From assembly GCA_030015575.1 (NCBI GenBank), contig CM057344.1, positions 598,184,410-598,248,409 of the forward strand: DNA of 64,000 nucleotides. The letters are read 5' to 3'. The position numbers and the translations under genes were made by a program. Shown in pieces: positions 19,518-29,097 of the stretch. Origin of the DNA: Agapanthus africanus (taxonomy: Eukaryota > Streptophyta > Magnoliopsida > Asparagales > Amaryllidaceae). Numbering within the stretch: position 1 is the first letter of the stretch; every line of letters starts with the position of its first letter. The notes beneath the pieces are model-generated. The model ran no database searches. It was not told the DNA's origin and worked only from the letters and a program-made list of their open reading frames with translations.

Positions 19518-19849
19518 GGTTTTGCATCGATGGGATTACAGTTTTCCGTGTATAGTTTGGCGATCTAAGACATCTCTCGGTCTAGGTTGTAAACTTGTCA
19601 TTCTTGATCCATATTCACATCGTGTGTTCAGCTATCCATTCGCTATGGTTTCGGGTGACTTGACAAGGTTACATGGTTGCAAATTGCACTACCGTACCCT
19701 ATTCAAGTGACTTAAACTCATACAGTTGATTCCCCACTTGTAATGAATTCATCACCTCTGATATTCTTGGATCTTCGTCCTCTCCATATTATATTTTGAT
19801 TCGTTTATCTTGTGACTTACATCATTCGTAAAATTGTTGTTTCAGGATC

Positions 19850-20263
19850 ATGTCTTTCAACGACTCTTCCTCTATCTCCACTCCCCAGAATCAGACTGTT
19901 GAAATCCTTAGTGTGCTGCAAGGTCTAAAGGAAGCCCAGGAGCGAACAAATGACTTGTTGGCTGAAGGACTGAGAAGACAGGTGAATCAGGCATCAGCGG
20001 CCGTCTTCAATCACAAAGGGATCCTCGTTAGACGAGGAAAGGAGAAGGAGATGAAGCGTCAATTTGTTCCCCAGCGACAGAAGCAGCAGAAGTCCCCATG
20101 CTGTGGATACTGTAAGAGGCTAGGACATCTCCAGAAGGATTGTCGCCGCGCCCTGGGGAAATGTCTGATTTGTGGATCCAGCGAACATCTCATCAACGGC
20201 TGCCCAGAAAGGAAAGAACTACAGGGAGGAGACTCGTCCATACTCCCCACTTCGGCCAAGTGA
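19850..20263 (+). CDS. gag: Gag remnant with two CCHC zinc knuckles (element D)
   Basis: A 137-codon frame from ATG 19850. The N-terminal half has a Leu-rich helix (VEILSVLQGLKEAQERTNDLL) and a basic stretch. The C-terminal half has two CCHC knuckles, CGYCKRLGHLQKDC and CLICGSSEHLINGC, both C-X2-C-X4-H-X4-C. In chromoviruses the knuckles end Gag and are followed by protease; here nothing follows and the capsid core is absent, so most of gag and all of pol have been lost. It could still bind RNA. The frame is intact, which is notable in a window where most frames are broken. Confidence 0.7.
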   Translation: MSFNDSSSISTPQNQTVEILSVLQGLKEAQERTNDLLAEGLRRQVNQASAAVFNHKGILVRRGKEKEMKRQFVPQRQKQQKSPCCGYCKRLGHLQKDCRRALGKCLICGSSEHLINGCPERKELQGGDSSILPTSAK

Positions 20264-20640
20264 GGATTACTGCGTAGTTCGAATTTCGAGGATAAAGCAG
20301 ACCCAACACCGGATGCAACTCGCGTAACGATGATGCAGCTGTCTAGCAATCAAAGAAGAATTTTTATGTTTTCCAATTTCATTGTTAGGTTGTCATTTTT
20401 ATGAATGTTTCTTTCCGTTTGAAATATTGTACCCGTTGAACTTTTGTTTGAATGCGAGAAAATTTGAATCATAATATATACATTATTCTCTTGTTTTCTC
20501 CTTATTCATATTATTCGTTATCATAGCGTTTCTATCTTGATTTTCAGTTTCTGCAACCGCATATATACCTATACTTCGTACCCTGAGCTTTTTTTCCCTT
20601 GATGTATCCCACTATCTGACCATGACTTTATTTTCAGGCC

Positions 20641-21126
20641 ATGGCCCACCCTGGAGCAGCGCCGCATCTAGACGAGAATGCACAGTCATGCGTTTCCTTA
20701 GATCACACACTGACGAGTTCCGATGATGAGGTCAATGGTCCCCAGGTCAACTTCGAAAACAACGATTCAGAGGACGAAGGAGCAGCCGCCCCAGAGTCTA
20801 ACATGATAGCTGATTCTGACAAAGAAGAAGAAGATCCTGAAGAGAACCCTATAGAAGGAGACCCGATAGAGGAAGATCCCGAGGGAGATCCAATAGAAGA
20901 AAATCCAGTGGAGGAAGACCCCATGGAAGAGAATCCAGAAGGAGAGGATCACATGGAATCAGATCTCGATGAAGAAGCTCTATCCGAGGAAGAAGGACCA
21001 GAAGATCAAGATCCTGTGGTGGGAAGATTTCCAATAGAGATACCGGCGAGACGATATGGCAATGGACGCCCCTACCTGAGTGCGCGAGCCTACCGCAACC
21101 TACTGAATCTCCACAACCGCGACTGA
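20641..21126 (+). CDS. Acidic repeat-containing frame of unknown function (element D)
   Basis: 161 codons from ATG 20641 to TGA. The central part is an imperfect repeat of five-residue blocks (EEDP, EENP, EGDP and variants, about residues 62-100), strongly negative. The C-terminal 30 residues are basic and end YLSARAYRNLLNLHNRD. I recognise no family. It stands where protease/RT would be and may be an acquired or newly formed frame. Being stop-free, with an ATG and a defined end within a recent element, argues for reality; the repetitive composition argues against. Confidence 0.4.
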   Translation: MAHPGAAPHLDENAQSCVSLDHTLTSSDDEVNGPQVNFENNDSEDEGAAAPESNMIADSDKEEEDPEENPIEGDPIEEDPEGDPIEENPVEEDPMEENPEGEDHMESDLDEEALSEEEGPEDQDPVVGRFPIEIPARRYGNGRPYLSARAYRNLLNLHNRD

Positions 21127-22350
21127 CGGAATTCCTTTGGGATGTTGTCTTTCTGGCCAAATAAAATGTGCATAGTTTATGGCCACTTTTCGCCTTTGGG
21201 GATGCCTCGTTTCAAATCTTCTTGAATGAAATAAATCTTCTGAGTTCGTAAACCTTTTGATTATTGGTTCGCTTAATACTTGTTTACTGCCCATATCTAT
21301 TTATTCTTCTGCTGAGTTCCTTGACTGTCCTCCCCCTACTCAATATATAGTTTTTCATTCCGTTTCGATTTGAAAGTACCGCACCCTGATCCTTGGAACG
21401 AACCACCCTTCATCCCTCGTCTGTGCCCTATTTGAGATCCTTCTGGGAGGAGGACCTTCCTTATGAATTATCGAGTTCATTAACTTTGCAAATTCTTAAT
21501 TCATAGGATTTACCGATCGTTAGTCTTCCTCATATTTTTTTTACTTTGTAGTCCTTCTGTTGCTCACCATTACTTTCTGTGCTGACCCGATCCCAATCTT
21601 CTTGATCTTCAGCCTAAGCCGCCACACTCCAACCTTCTGTCTGAGCCACACTTCCTTGTAATCATTACCCTAGCTAGCTTATGCAATTTTGTGTTCTTCC
21701 TATTACCCTAACTATATATAGGGACAGTGTTATTCAAAAATCTAGTTTTCATCATTTTGGTCCGTATTATTGATTACTCCGTTTTTGTATTTTAAATACA
21801 CTATTATTTTCATTCTCGGTAGCGCAACCATACACCGCGCATATTTTGTTCCATATTACTCATTTTCATTATGTGAGTTTTCTAAGATATTTTAAAAACT
21901 ACTTGACCGATACGTTTTCCTAAAATGGTTTAACCTACCGACTACTTTTCACTACTTTATTCTCGTTACCTCATTTCGAGTATTACGTATATGCTTATTA
22001 TTATAAGTAGTTGAGCCTTATACTTATTATTTCTGTTTGCTATTTTGATAGACTTAGTTGTGCACATTTGTAAGTTTCGACTTTTACCGAATACATACTA
22101 ATTATTATTGTTCATTATTGCTACCTATATTCTCGTATACATGTATTTACTCTTATAGTTATTTCTACCTTATATCTTCTTAGACTTATCTTTTGTATGT
22201 TGCTCTTACATGCTTATACCTCCAAGTTTCTTTGTCCACGAATTTCTAATAAATCCTTATATGTTAGTTTGCAATTATGATAGCCTCCGTTTATGTTTCT
22301 ATGACTTATTTTTAAATTTCGAGGACGAAATTTTTGTAAGGGTGGTATGA
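21127..22350 (+). other. AT-rich internal tail of element D
   Basis: No gene found. It is T-rich with short TTATT/CTTAT runs. Its last 45 bases include TTTCGAGGACGAAATTTTTG and the purine tract TAAGGGTGGTATGA next to the 3' LTR, which serve as polypurine tract. Confidence 0.6.
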
Positions 22351-23283
22351 TGTAACACCCCGGCCCCTTTTATACCAAAGACCGTATTTTGTTACTTATA
22401 TTTCTCTTTATTCTTATTTAGGAATTATTTATTTTATTTATAAATTAATTATTACATTTTATTTTCAAACCCCATTTGAACCCTAATCCTAATTACTTTT
22501 GTCCCAAATTATTTCCAAGCAGCCCAACCCCATTTTCTTCTATTAGAACCCAAGCCCCTTTTAAATAAATTTATTTCCTATTTAAATTTTTAGCCCAGCT
22601 CTTTCCCAGCCCGGCCCCCTCATCCAATAATCTAAATGTTTTATTTTTTTCATGAGCCGGCCCACTCCAAATTCCCATTCCCTTAATGTTTTCTGTTTTC
22701 TTTAGCCACTCATTTTCTTGGCCCAGCCTCTTTTCTTTAATTCATTTTACTTAAATTCTTGGCCCGGCCCTCATTCTTCAGCCCACGCCCGCACACACTC
22801 ACCCGACCCTTTACTGTTCATCTTCTTTAATCTCCAACGGCTAATTTCTTCATTCCCGCACGCTTCTCGCGCCGCCTCCTCCGCCTGCGCCCACGTCGTC
22901 TGGCCGTTACTCCCCACAACGCACGCCTTGACCCCTCCTCGTCGTCTTCCCTTCTCCTCTCTACCTCACGCTCACTCTCTCTCGATCCCTCGTTCTCCCC
23001 CTCGTTCACCCCAGAAAACCCCCTGCTCTCGAGCTCGGTGCCCCGGCGCACTCTCGTCGGCGAGCCCCTGTGCCCCTCGTCGACCCTCACCATCGTCTCC
23101 TCCCATCACCGAGCACCTCATCACTCCTCCGCCTCCTTCCCCAAGCTCCCTCCTTCAATCCTCCACGAGACCCCTGCACGCACCACAGCCGACCTCCCTC
23201 TCACCATCGCCACCCCAAGTTTCCCCGCTCTCCCCGTCGCCACCGACCACCAAGTCATTCACTCTCTTTCTGTTCTCACACAG

Positions 23284-23326
<43 letters not shown>

Positions 23327-26021
23327 TGCTCCCCGTTCTCTCTCTCTCTCTCTCTCTTACTCTCTGCCTTCCCCTCTCTCTGTCTCATCTCTCTCTCTCT
23401 GTATGCTCTCTCTCTCTCTCTCTCCTCTGTTTCCCTCTCTCAATTCTCTCAAGCTCTCTATCTACATCTCTCTCTGCTCTCCCTCTCTGGGTGTCTCCCT
23501 CTCTCCCTCTAAATCTCTCTTTCTCTTTGTTTAACTCCCTCCCTTTCCCTTCTCTCACTCTAACCTCTCAGTATTCTCTTTTTCTCTCTCTCACTCTAAT
23601 TCTTTCTCTCTCTCAATATCTCTCCCCATCTGCAAATCCCTCATCCCGGCCTCGACAGCGTCAACGATTCCAGCACACCCAGGAGACCCACAAAGTACCT
23701 CCCCGCTTCCAACATTCACGAGTCGTCCCGGACAAATCCGACGACGAAATTGAAACTCGAGCCAAAGTCGTGCGAGCCAACCCACGCCGTTCGTCGCGCG
23801 TTCTTGACATTGCAATCACCGTGCATCTCCGGGACTGCTCCAGGCAAGTTCTTACTTGCTTTCATGCTATTCTGTATATGTTACAAATCAACATCGTATA
23901 TATATCCCATGTTTACCTTATGTTAAAATATTGCAACACAACTGTTCGATACTTGTTCCCTTAGGAAAACATTATCAAATTTGACGGAACTCAATGGTGT
24001 AGGTTGGCCCGTAGGGCTGTGAACATAATGTGTGATTTTCGTTGGATAATTTGATCGTTAACGACTAAAACAATTACCCCCAAGTTTAACCGTAAAACTG
24101 TAATTCTGTTGCACCTGAAAACCGTTAAATTTACCATAAATCATATTCATATTAGAATGGTGCGTTCGAGGGCTCAAATCGAAGATAACTCGACGAACTT
24201 TAACCCTATGCTAGTTTCCAGACATTTCTGTATTTAAACTGTGATGATATTCGGATCGGAGTGTGACTCTGGACTGCAGTCCAGAGCGACTCCAGTCATT
24301 ACTTGCTGTTCCGTAATGGATACCACAGGTATTCCTTAACTCGTAGGTTGCGGAACTCTGCTTCTTATTGTAGGTAACTCTGTTATCTAGACAACACGAT
24401 TGGTCTAATTCTGTTTCATTGCCGTTTGATATTTAAACTGTAATTTAGAAGATCGGGACGCATAACTGTCCCATCAAAATCAGAACTGACATATTAGTGT
24501 TAAACAGATTATAACTCCTAACGTACAGACGCGATTGAAGATCCGTTTATTGCGTTGAAAACTTTACTGAAAACCCTAGAATTCATTCAACTGTAGCATC
24601 GCTAAATTATGATCCCAACTGGGGTTAAAATGCGTTGGGAAATGGATTCCTGATTCTGAAACCGGATTCCCAGCCGCGTGCGCTTAAAAATGAAACAGTT
24701 ATAACTAATGATCCTGAAACCCGATTGGCTTGAAATAAAATTCTAGGGATGGATAACTGAACATACTAATTACTACCTGTTTATTGTTTCGCTAAATTAT
24801 ATACGTACGTTTCCTGATAAATCGTGCAAGTGATAGACTGTTGTTTTTTTATGACACATTAATTGTGCTTCTTATACCGTTCATGCATCATATCATACTT
24901 ATATCATTGTAGTGATAACCTAGTGACATCGTGCATTTACCCAGTGTTAGATTTTAGTGGTGATTGTGGCAAGTACGTCAGTGTTCGTGTATCCGTGATT
25001 AAGTGAAAGTGATACGTGCTTGTACACAATCAGTGACCCTACTATTCTATTGCATTGTCGACGTCTGTGGGATGCGTGTACGTGTGACTATAAGTGGTAT
25101 GGGACACTTATGGAAGCGCTTGCACGGATGCCACAGATAAGGCATCCGACACTGCCATTTATCTTAGGTATTAGTCGGGACGTGCTTGATGGAGGTCCTG
25201 CCTCCAGTTCTCGCGCAGACTTGTCACGGATCGATTAGTATTTAGGGTGATGGTTAGCGTTTGATGTAGACCACGGGGTGTGGGGTAGTTTAAGTGTGAG
25301 TTCAACAGAATCTCGGGAGTCCCATGCCGGCTTATATATTTAGGGAGTTATATGGAGATTTACAGGGTACGTGATATATACACCGTGATATTCTTGTTAT
25401 ATGTTGGGCCCGTGGTCCCTTGCCCTTGGGTTCTACCCTTGGGTGGAGGACACTCACGAGTGGTTGACTCTCACACTTGGACTGACGATAGGCGTAGTGA
25501 CCTGTACAGTGAGACTTAGAGACTGATAGGGATACTGGCATTTTATTCCTTATATACTGTGTGGCATACGTGACATATTGTTATACTGATTTACTGTTCC
25601 GCTGCATTTATTACTGCACATTCATATTCATGCTGTCGTTGATTTACTGTATTCATATTCATTACCACTGTTAGAACTGTCGCTTGATTTCATATATATT
25701 ATATTGCTATTGTGTCGCTCTGACGACCTGAGTATGCATGCTCAGTGTGAGGAGAAGATTTAGCTTGGATCAGAACTAGACGTACTTCACAGACTTTCTG
25801 ACTTGCTACTCCGAGTTACTTTCGTTTGTTCCACTTCAGGTCAGTTTTTATTATTGCACCTTTCAGTTACTGCATTTCTCATTACCTGCGCATCGTTTAC
25901 TGTTTACCATGATAAACTAGAAGCCGAAGTGTGACTACGGCAGGACTTTTCCTTGACCGTAGGAGCATGGCTGGCCTTGTCCACCTCTCGTATTCCGTAT
26001 TTTGGGAAGCGGGGCGTGACA
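22351..26021 (+). repeat. 3' LTR of element D
   Basis: Same sequence as 15797-19494. Open frames at 22718-23964 and 25020-25238 are the same LTR shadows as in the 5' copy. It ends GCGTGACA followed by TSD GATCT. Confidence 0.95.
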
Positions 26022-26245
26022 GATCTCACGGTCAAAACAACGGAGCCATGGCAAAGTACCTAGTTCCAAGTCTCGACGGCCACATCTACAGCCTGGAAAC
26101 CAATAACAGTGTGCCTCCCTTTCCAGCAGGATTCAGATGCTGCAATCAACCCTGGAACTACTGCAAAGCTTCTACTCCAAATCTTGATGGTTCACAGACA
26201 ACCTGGAGACCACTTCGATATTCGTCTCATTACAACAGGCGCAAC

Positions 26246-26575
26246 GTCATCCACATGACCCCGTCTCGGAAATACGTCATCCAAATGACCCCGTCGCGGA
26301 AATACGTCATCCAAATGACCCCGTCTTGGAAATACGTCATCCAAATGACCCCATCTCGGAAATATGTCATCCAAATGACCCCGTCTCGGAAATACGTCAT
26401 CTAAATGACCCCGTCTCGGAAATACAACATCCAAATGACCCTGTCTCGGAAATACGTCATCCACATGACCCCGTCTTGGAAATACGTCATCTACATGACC
26501 CCGTCGCGGAAACACGTCATCAAATGACCCCGTCTCGAAAATACTTTATCCAATGACTCTGTCTCGAAAATAAGT
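26246..26575 (+). repeat. 30-bp tandem repeat array of element B
   Basis: About eleven units of GTCATCCAAATGAC plus CCCGTCTCGGAAATA. Each has the inverted repeat GTCAT-CCAA-ATGAC; loops vary (CCAA, CCAC, CTAA, CTAC) while the arms are kept. Both strands are open through the array (RKYVIQMTPS or RGHLDDVFPR units), which is a consequence of a 30-bp period. Confidence 0.8.
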
Positions 26576-26579
26576 TAAC

Positions 26580-26830
26580 CAACTCCAGGGAAATTAGTGT
26601 CCTTAGTAACCTCCTCGATTGAAGGAAATCAGCGTCCTTGACGAGAGCATCTCGATGCACGTCGACCCGCAGAGAAATCAGTGTCTTTGCAGGAATACCT
26701 CGATTCGTCTCAACTCCGAAGAAATCAGCGTCCTTGGCAAAAAACATCGATTCAGGGAAATCAGTGTCCTTGACGAGAGCATCTCGATTCGCACCAACCC
26801 GCAGAGAAATTAGTTTCTCTGCAGGAAGAT
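26580..26830 (+). repeat. GAAATCAGTGTCCTTG repeat block of element B
   Basis: Five to six diverged units of about 45-55 bp with GAAATCAG(T/C)GTCCTTG and the hairpin CGAGA-GCA-TCTCG at 26642 and 26780. No gene. Confidence 0.6.
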
Positions 26831-26869
26831 GCAACGTCAACAAAAGACTTCACGATCAAAACAAAGCGG

Positions 26870-27990
26870 AGTGACGGCAAAATCCCAGCTCCACCGCAGC
26901 ATTCGTCTCGTTACACCAGACGCAATGTCAACAACGGCGTTCCTTCGCAGTCCAGCAGGTGCAGATGCAACGTCAATGAAAGACCTCACGGTCGAAACAA
27001 ACCGGAGTGACGGAAAAATCCCAGCTCCACCTCGACGTTCGTCTCGATACAGTAGACGAAATGTCACTACAGCGTCCTTCCTCCAACCGGATTCGGACAC
27101 GCCAAAGCAAACGAAGCAAAGGCCAAATTCCTAGCTTCAGGGTCTTGACGGCAACTTATATAAAACCTGAAAGACTATCGGAGATCATACCACACCAGCG
27201 CGGAGTGGTCACCACCTTGACGTTCGTCTCGATACAGCAGACGAGATGTCACTACAGCGTCCTTCCTCCAACAGGATTCGGACACGCCAAAGCAAACGAA
27301 GCGAAGGCCAAATTCCTAGCTTCAGGGTCTTGACGGCAACTAATATAAAACCTGAAAGACTATCGGAGATCATCCCACACCAGCGCGGAGTGGTCACCAC
27401 CTCGACGTTCGTCTCGATACAGCAGACGGGATGTCACTACAGCGTTCTTCCTCCAGCAGGATTCAGATGCGAAAATTAAATAATGGAGCTACGGCAAAAT
27501 CCCTAGTTCCAAACCTCGACGGTTCACCAGCAACCTAGAGACAACTGCGACATTCGTCTCGATACAGCAGACGCAAGGCCAGCAAACGAAGCGAAGGCCA
27601 AATTCCTAACTTCAGGGTCTTGACGGCAACTCATATAAAACCTGAAAGACTATCGGAGAGCATCCCACACAAGCGCGGAGTGGTCACCACCTCAACGTTC
27701 GTTTCGATACAGCAGATGAGATGTCACCACAGCGTTCTTCCTCCAGCAGGATTCAGACGTGACAATCAAACAACGGAGCCACGGCAAAATCCCTAGTTCC
27801 AAACCTCGACAGTTCACCAGCAACCTAGAGACAACCGCGACATTCGTCTCAATATAGCTGACGCAATGCCAGCAAACGAAGCAAAGGCCAAATTCCTAGC
27901 TTCAGGGTCTTGACGGCAACTCATATAAAACCAAAAATACTATCGGAGATCATCCCACACCAGCGCGGAGTGGTTATGACTCATTGGGGC
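26870..27990 (+). repeat. Long tandem repeat of about 185 bp in element B
   Basis: Units start at GACGTTCGTCTCGATACAG (about 27033, 27219, 27402) and run through TCAGGGTCTTGACGGCAAC and ATCATCCCACACCAGCGCGG. Later copies (27550, 27700, 27850) are diverged. The first units of 26870-27000 match 15600-15790, so D is inserted within this repeat field. The frames at 27007-27479 are repeat translations. Confidence 0.7.
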
Positions 27991-28489
27991 TCTCCAAAAT
28001 GAGCCTAACCTCAAGTAAAAAGCGGCATGGCAAAATCCCTAACGCTTGCTCTTTCGATGGTAATATCACCTGGAAGATTGCTTGAAGACGTCTTGTCCAG
28101 CCCCCGAAGGGATCAGAGACACGACAGTCGCAGGGCTACTCGAACAGCAAGATTATGCATCGAGGAATACACCAGCCAACGCGACGGTGCGACGGGTAAA
28201 AAAACCCTAGTACCACAGGCCCTAACGAACTTCTATTAGTAGGAGTTAACTGTGACGTTAGGAAATTCCCGCGAGAAATGCTCGATTCGTCTCGACTCGC
28301 GAGGAAATTAGTGTCTTTGCGAGAACTGCTCGATTCGTCTCGACTCGTAAGGAAAAGCCTTAGGCAATGGGGATAAGAACCGATTTCCTAAGCACTGGGG
28401 CCTTGCAAGTCGGTCCAAGATGGACTCTTGCATACTATTCACGGGCCACACTCTCCAAAGTCGAATCTCGACAAGGAGGGAAACAACCA
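27991..28489 (+). other. Internal element B sequence without genes
   Basis: No supported gene; the frame at 28027-28239 has no family signature. It contains CTCGATTCGTCTCGACTCG repeats at 28274-28350 and a variant of the recurring motif, GCATACTATTCACGGG, at 28430, directly ahead of hairpin module B3. Confidence 0.5.
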
Positions 28490-28702
28490 CTTACGAGTCC
28501 TCTCGACTTGTAGGAGGGAAAATTCTCTTGTGAGATCCTTACGACTCTCAAGAGAAAACGCACTTAGGAATCCTCACGATTCCTAAAGAGAAAATACACC
28601 TACGAGATCCTCTCGACTCGTAGGGAGAAAAGTCTTTATGGGACCCTCACGGCTCATGAAGTTGAAAAGTCTTAGGTAGCAGATCTGAACCTGCTTCCTG
28701 AG
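28490..28702 (+). repeat. Five-hairpin module, copy B3
   Basis: Hairpin 1: CTTACGAGTC / GACTTGTAGG with two G-T pairs (28490-28514). Hairpin 2: CTCTTGTGAG-a-TC / GA-CTCTCAAGAG (28525-28554). Hairpin 3: TTAGGAATC / GATTCCTAA (28564-28586). Hairpin 4: CCTACGAG-a-TC / GA-CTCGTAGG, loop CTCTC (28599-28624). Hairpin 5: CTTTATGGG-a-CC / GG-CTCATGAAG (28634-28661). Closing stem CTTAGG / CCTGAG with inner CAG / CTG (28671-28702). Confidence 0.75.
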
Positions 28703-28799
28703 CCATCGCTACCTTATAAAGAGTTCGGGATGAAAAGGCATCTACCATCTATGGGCCACATTTGCCAAAGCCACATTCGCTGCTGAAATAAAGAAGCTA

Positions 28800-29016
28800 C
28801 TTACGGGTCCTCACGATTCATAAGCAAAAATACCTGAGTGAGATCCTTACGACTCATGGAGGTAATGAACACTTAGAAATCTTCACGATTTCTAGGGAGA
28901 ATTTGCACCTACGAGATCCTCTCGACTCGTAGGAAGAAAAACCTTCTTGAGACCCTTACGGCTCATGAAGACGAAGAAAGTTTTAGGCTACAAGGACCCT
29001 AAACTTGTCTCCTAAG
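28800..29016 (+). repeat. Five-hairpin module, copy B4
   Basis: Hairpin 1: CTTACGGGTC / GATTCATAAG (28800-28824). Hairpin 2: CCTGAGTGAG-a-TC / GA-CTCATGGAGG, weaker (28833-28862). Hairpin 3: TTAGAAATC / GATTTCTAG, a paired change from TTAGGAATC / GATTCCTAA (28873-28895). Hairpin 4: CCTACGAG-a-TC / GA-CTCGTAGG (28908-28933). Hairpin 5: CTTCTTGAG-a-CC / GG-CTCATGAAG (28943-28970). Closing stem TTAGG / CCTAA with inner ACAAG / CTTGT, a paired change from ACAGG / CCTGT (28983-29015). Confidence 0.75.
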
Positions 29017-29081
29017 CCCTTAATTCTGTGGCCATGCATAACTCTGCACTACTTCACCCACGTACATACTTACGTGGGCAA

Positions 29082-29097
29082 AGTAGTGGGGGGCATT
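29082..29097 (+). promoter_or_regulatory. Polypurine tract of element B
   Basis: AGTAGTGGGGGGCATT immediately before TGTTCCC of the 3' LTR. Confidence 0.8.

Larger units (their letters stand above)
15797..26021 (+). mobile_element. Element D: non-autonomous chromovirus-type LTR element with gag remnant only
   Basis: LTRs 15797-19494 and 22351-26021, TSD GATCT at 15792-15796 and 26022-26026, a PBS of TGGTATCAGAGCC type, and an internal region of only 2.86 kb. LTRs begin TGTAACACCC and end GGGGCGTGACA as in Tekay/Del-type chromoviruses, and the text before the 3' LTR (TTTCGAGGACGAAATTTTTG) is the usual end of their pol. The sole coding content is a zinc-knuckle Gag segment and an acidic frame. 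The LTRs are close to identical apart from CT-tract length and scattered changes, so insertion was recent. This architecture fits the TR-GAG class. Confidence 0.9.

Noticed and set aside
19504..19520. tRNA gene
   Set aside because: Only a primer binding site (complement of a tRNA 3' end); no clover-leaf.
20703..21160. Antisense frames opposite the acidic D frame
   Set aside because: Mirror of the GAA/GAT-rich repeat; no independent support.
26192..26556. Possible CRISPR-like array (30-bp period)
   Set aside because: Spacers are not unique; it is a simple tandem repeat in a plant retroelement.
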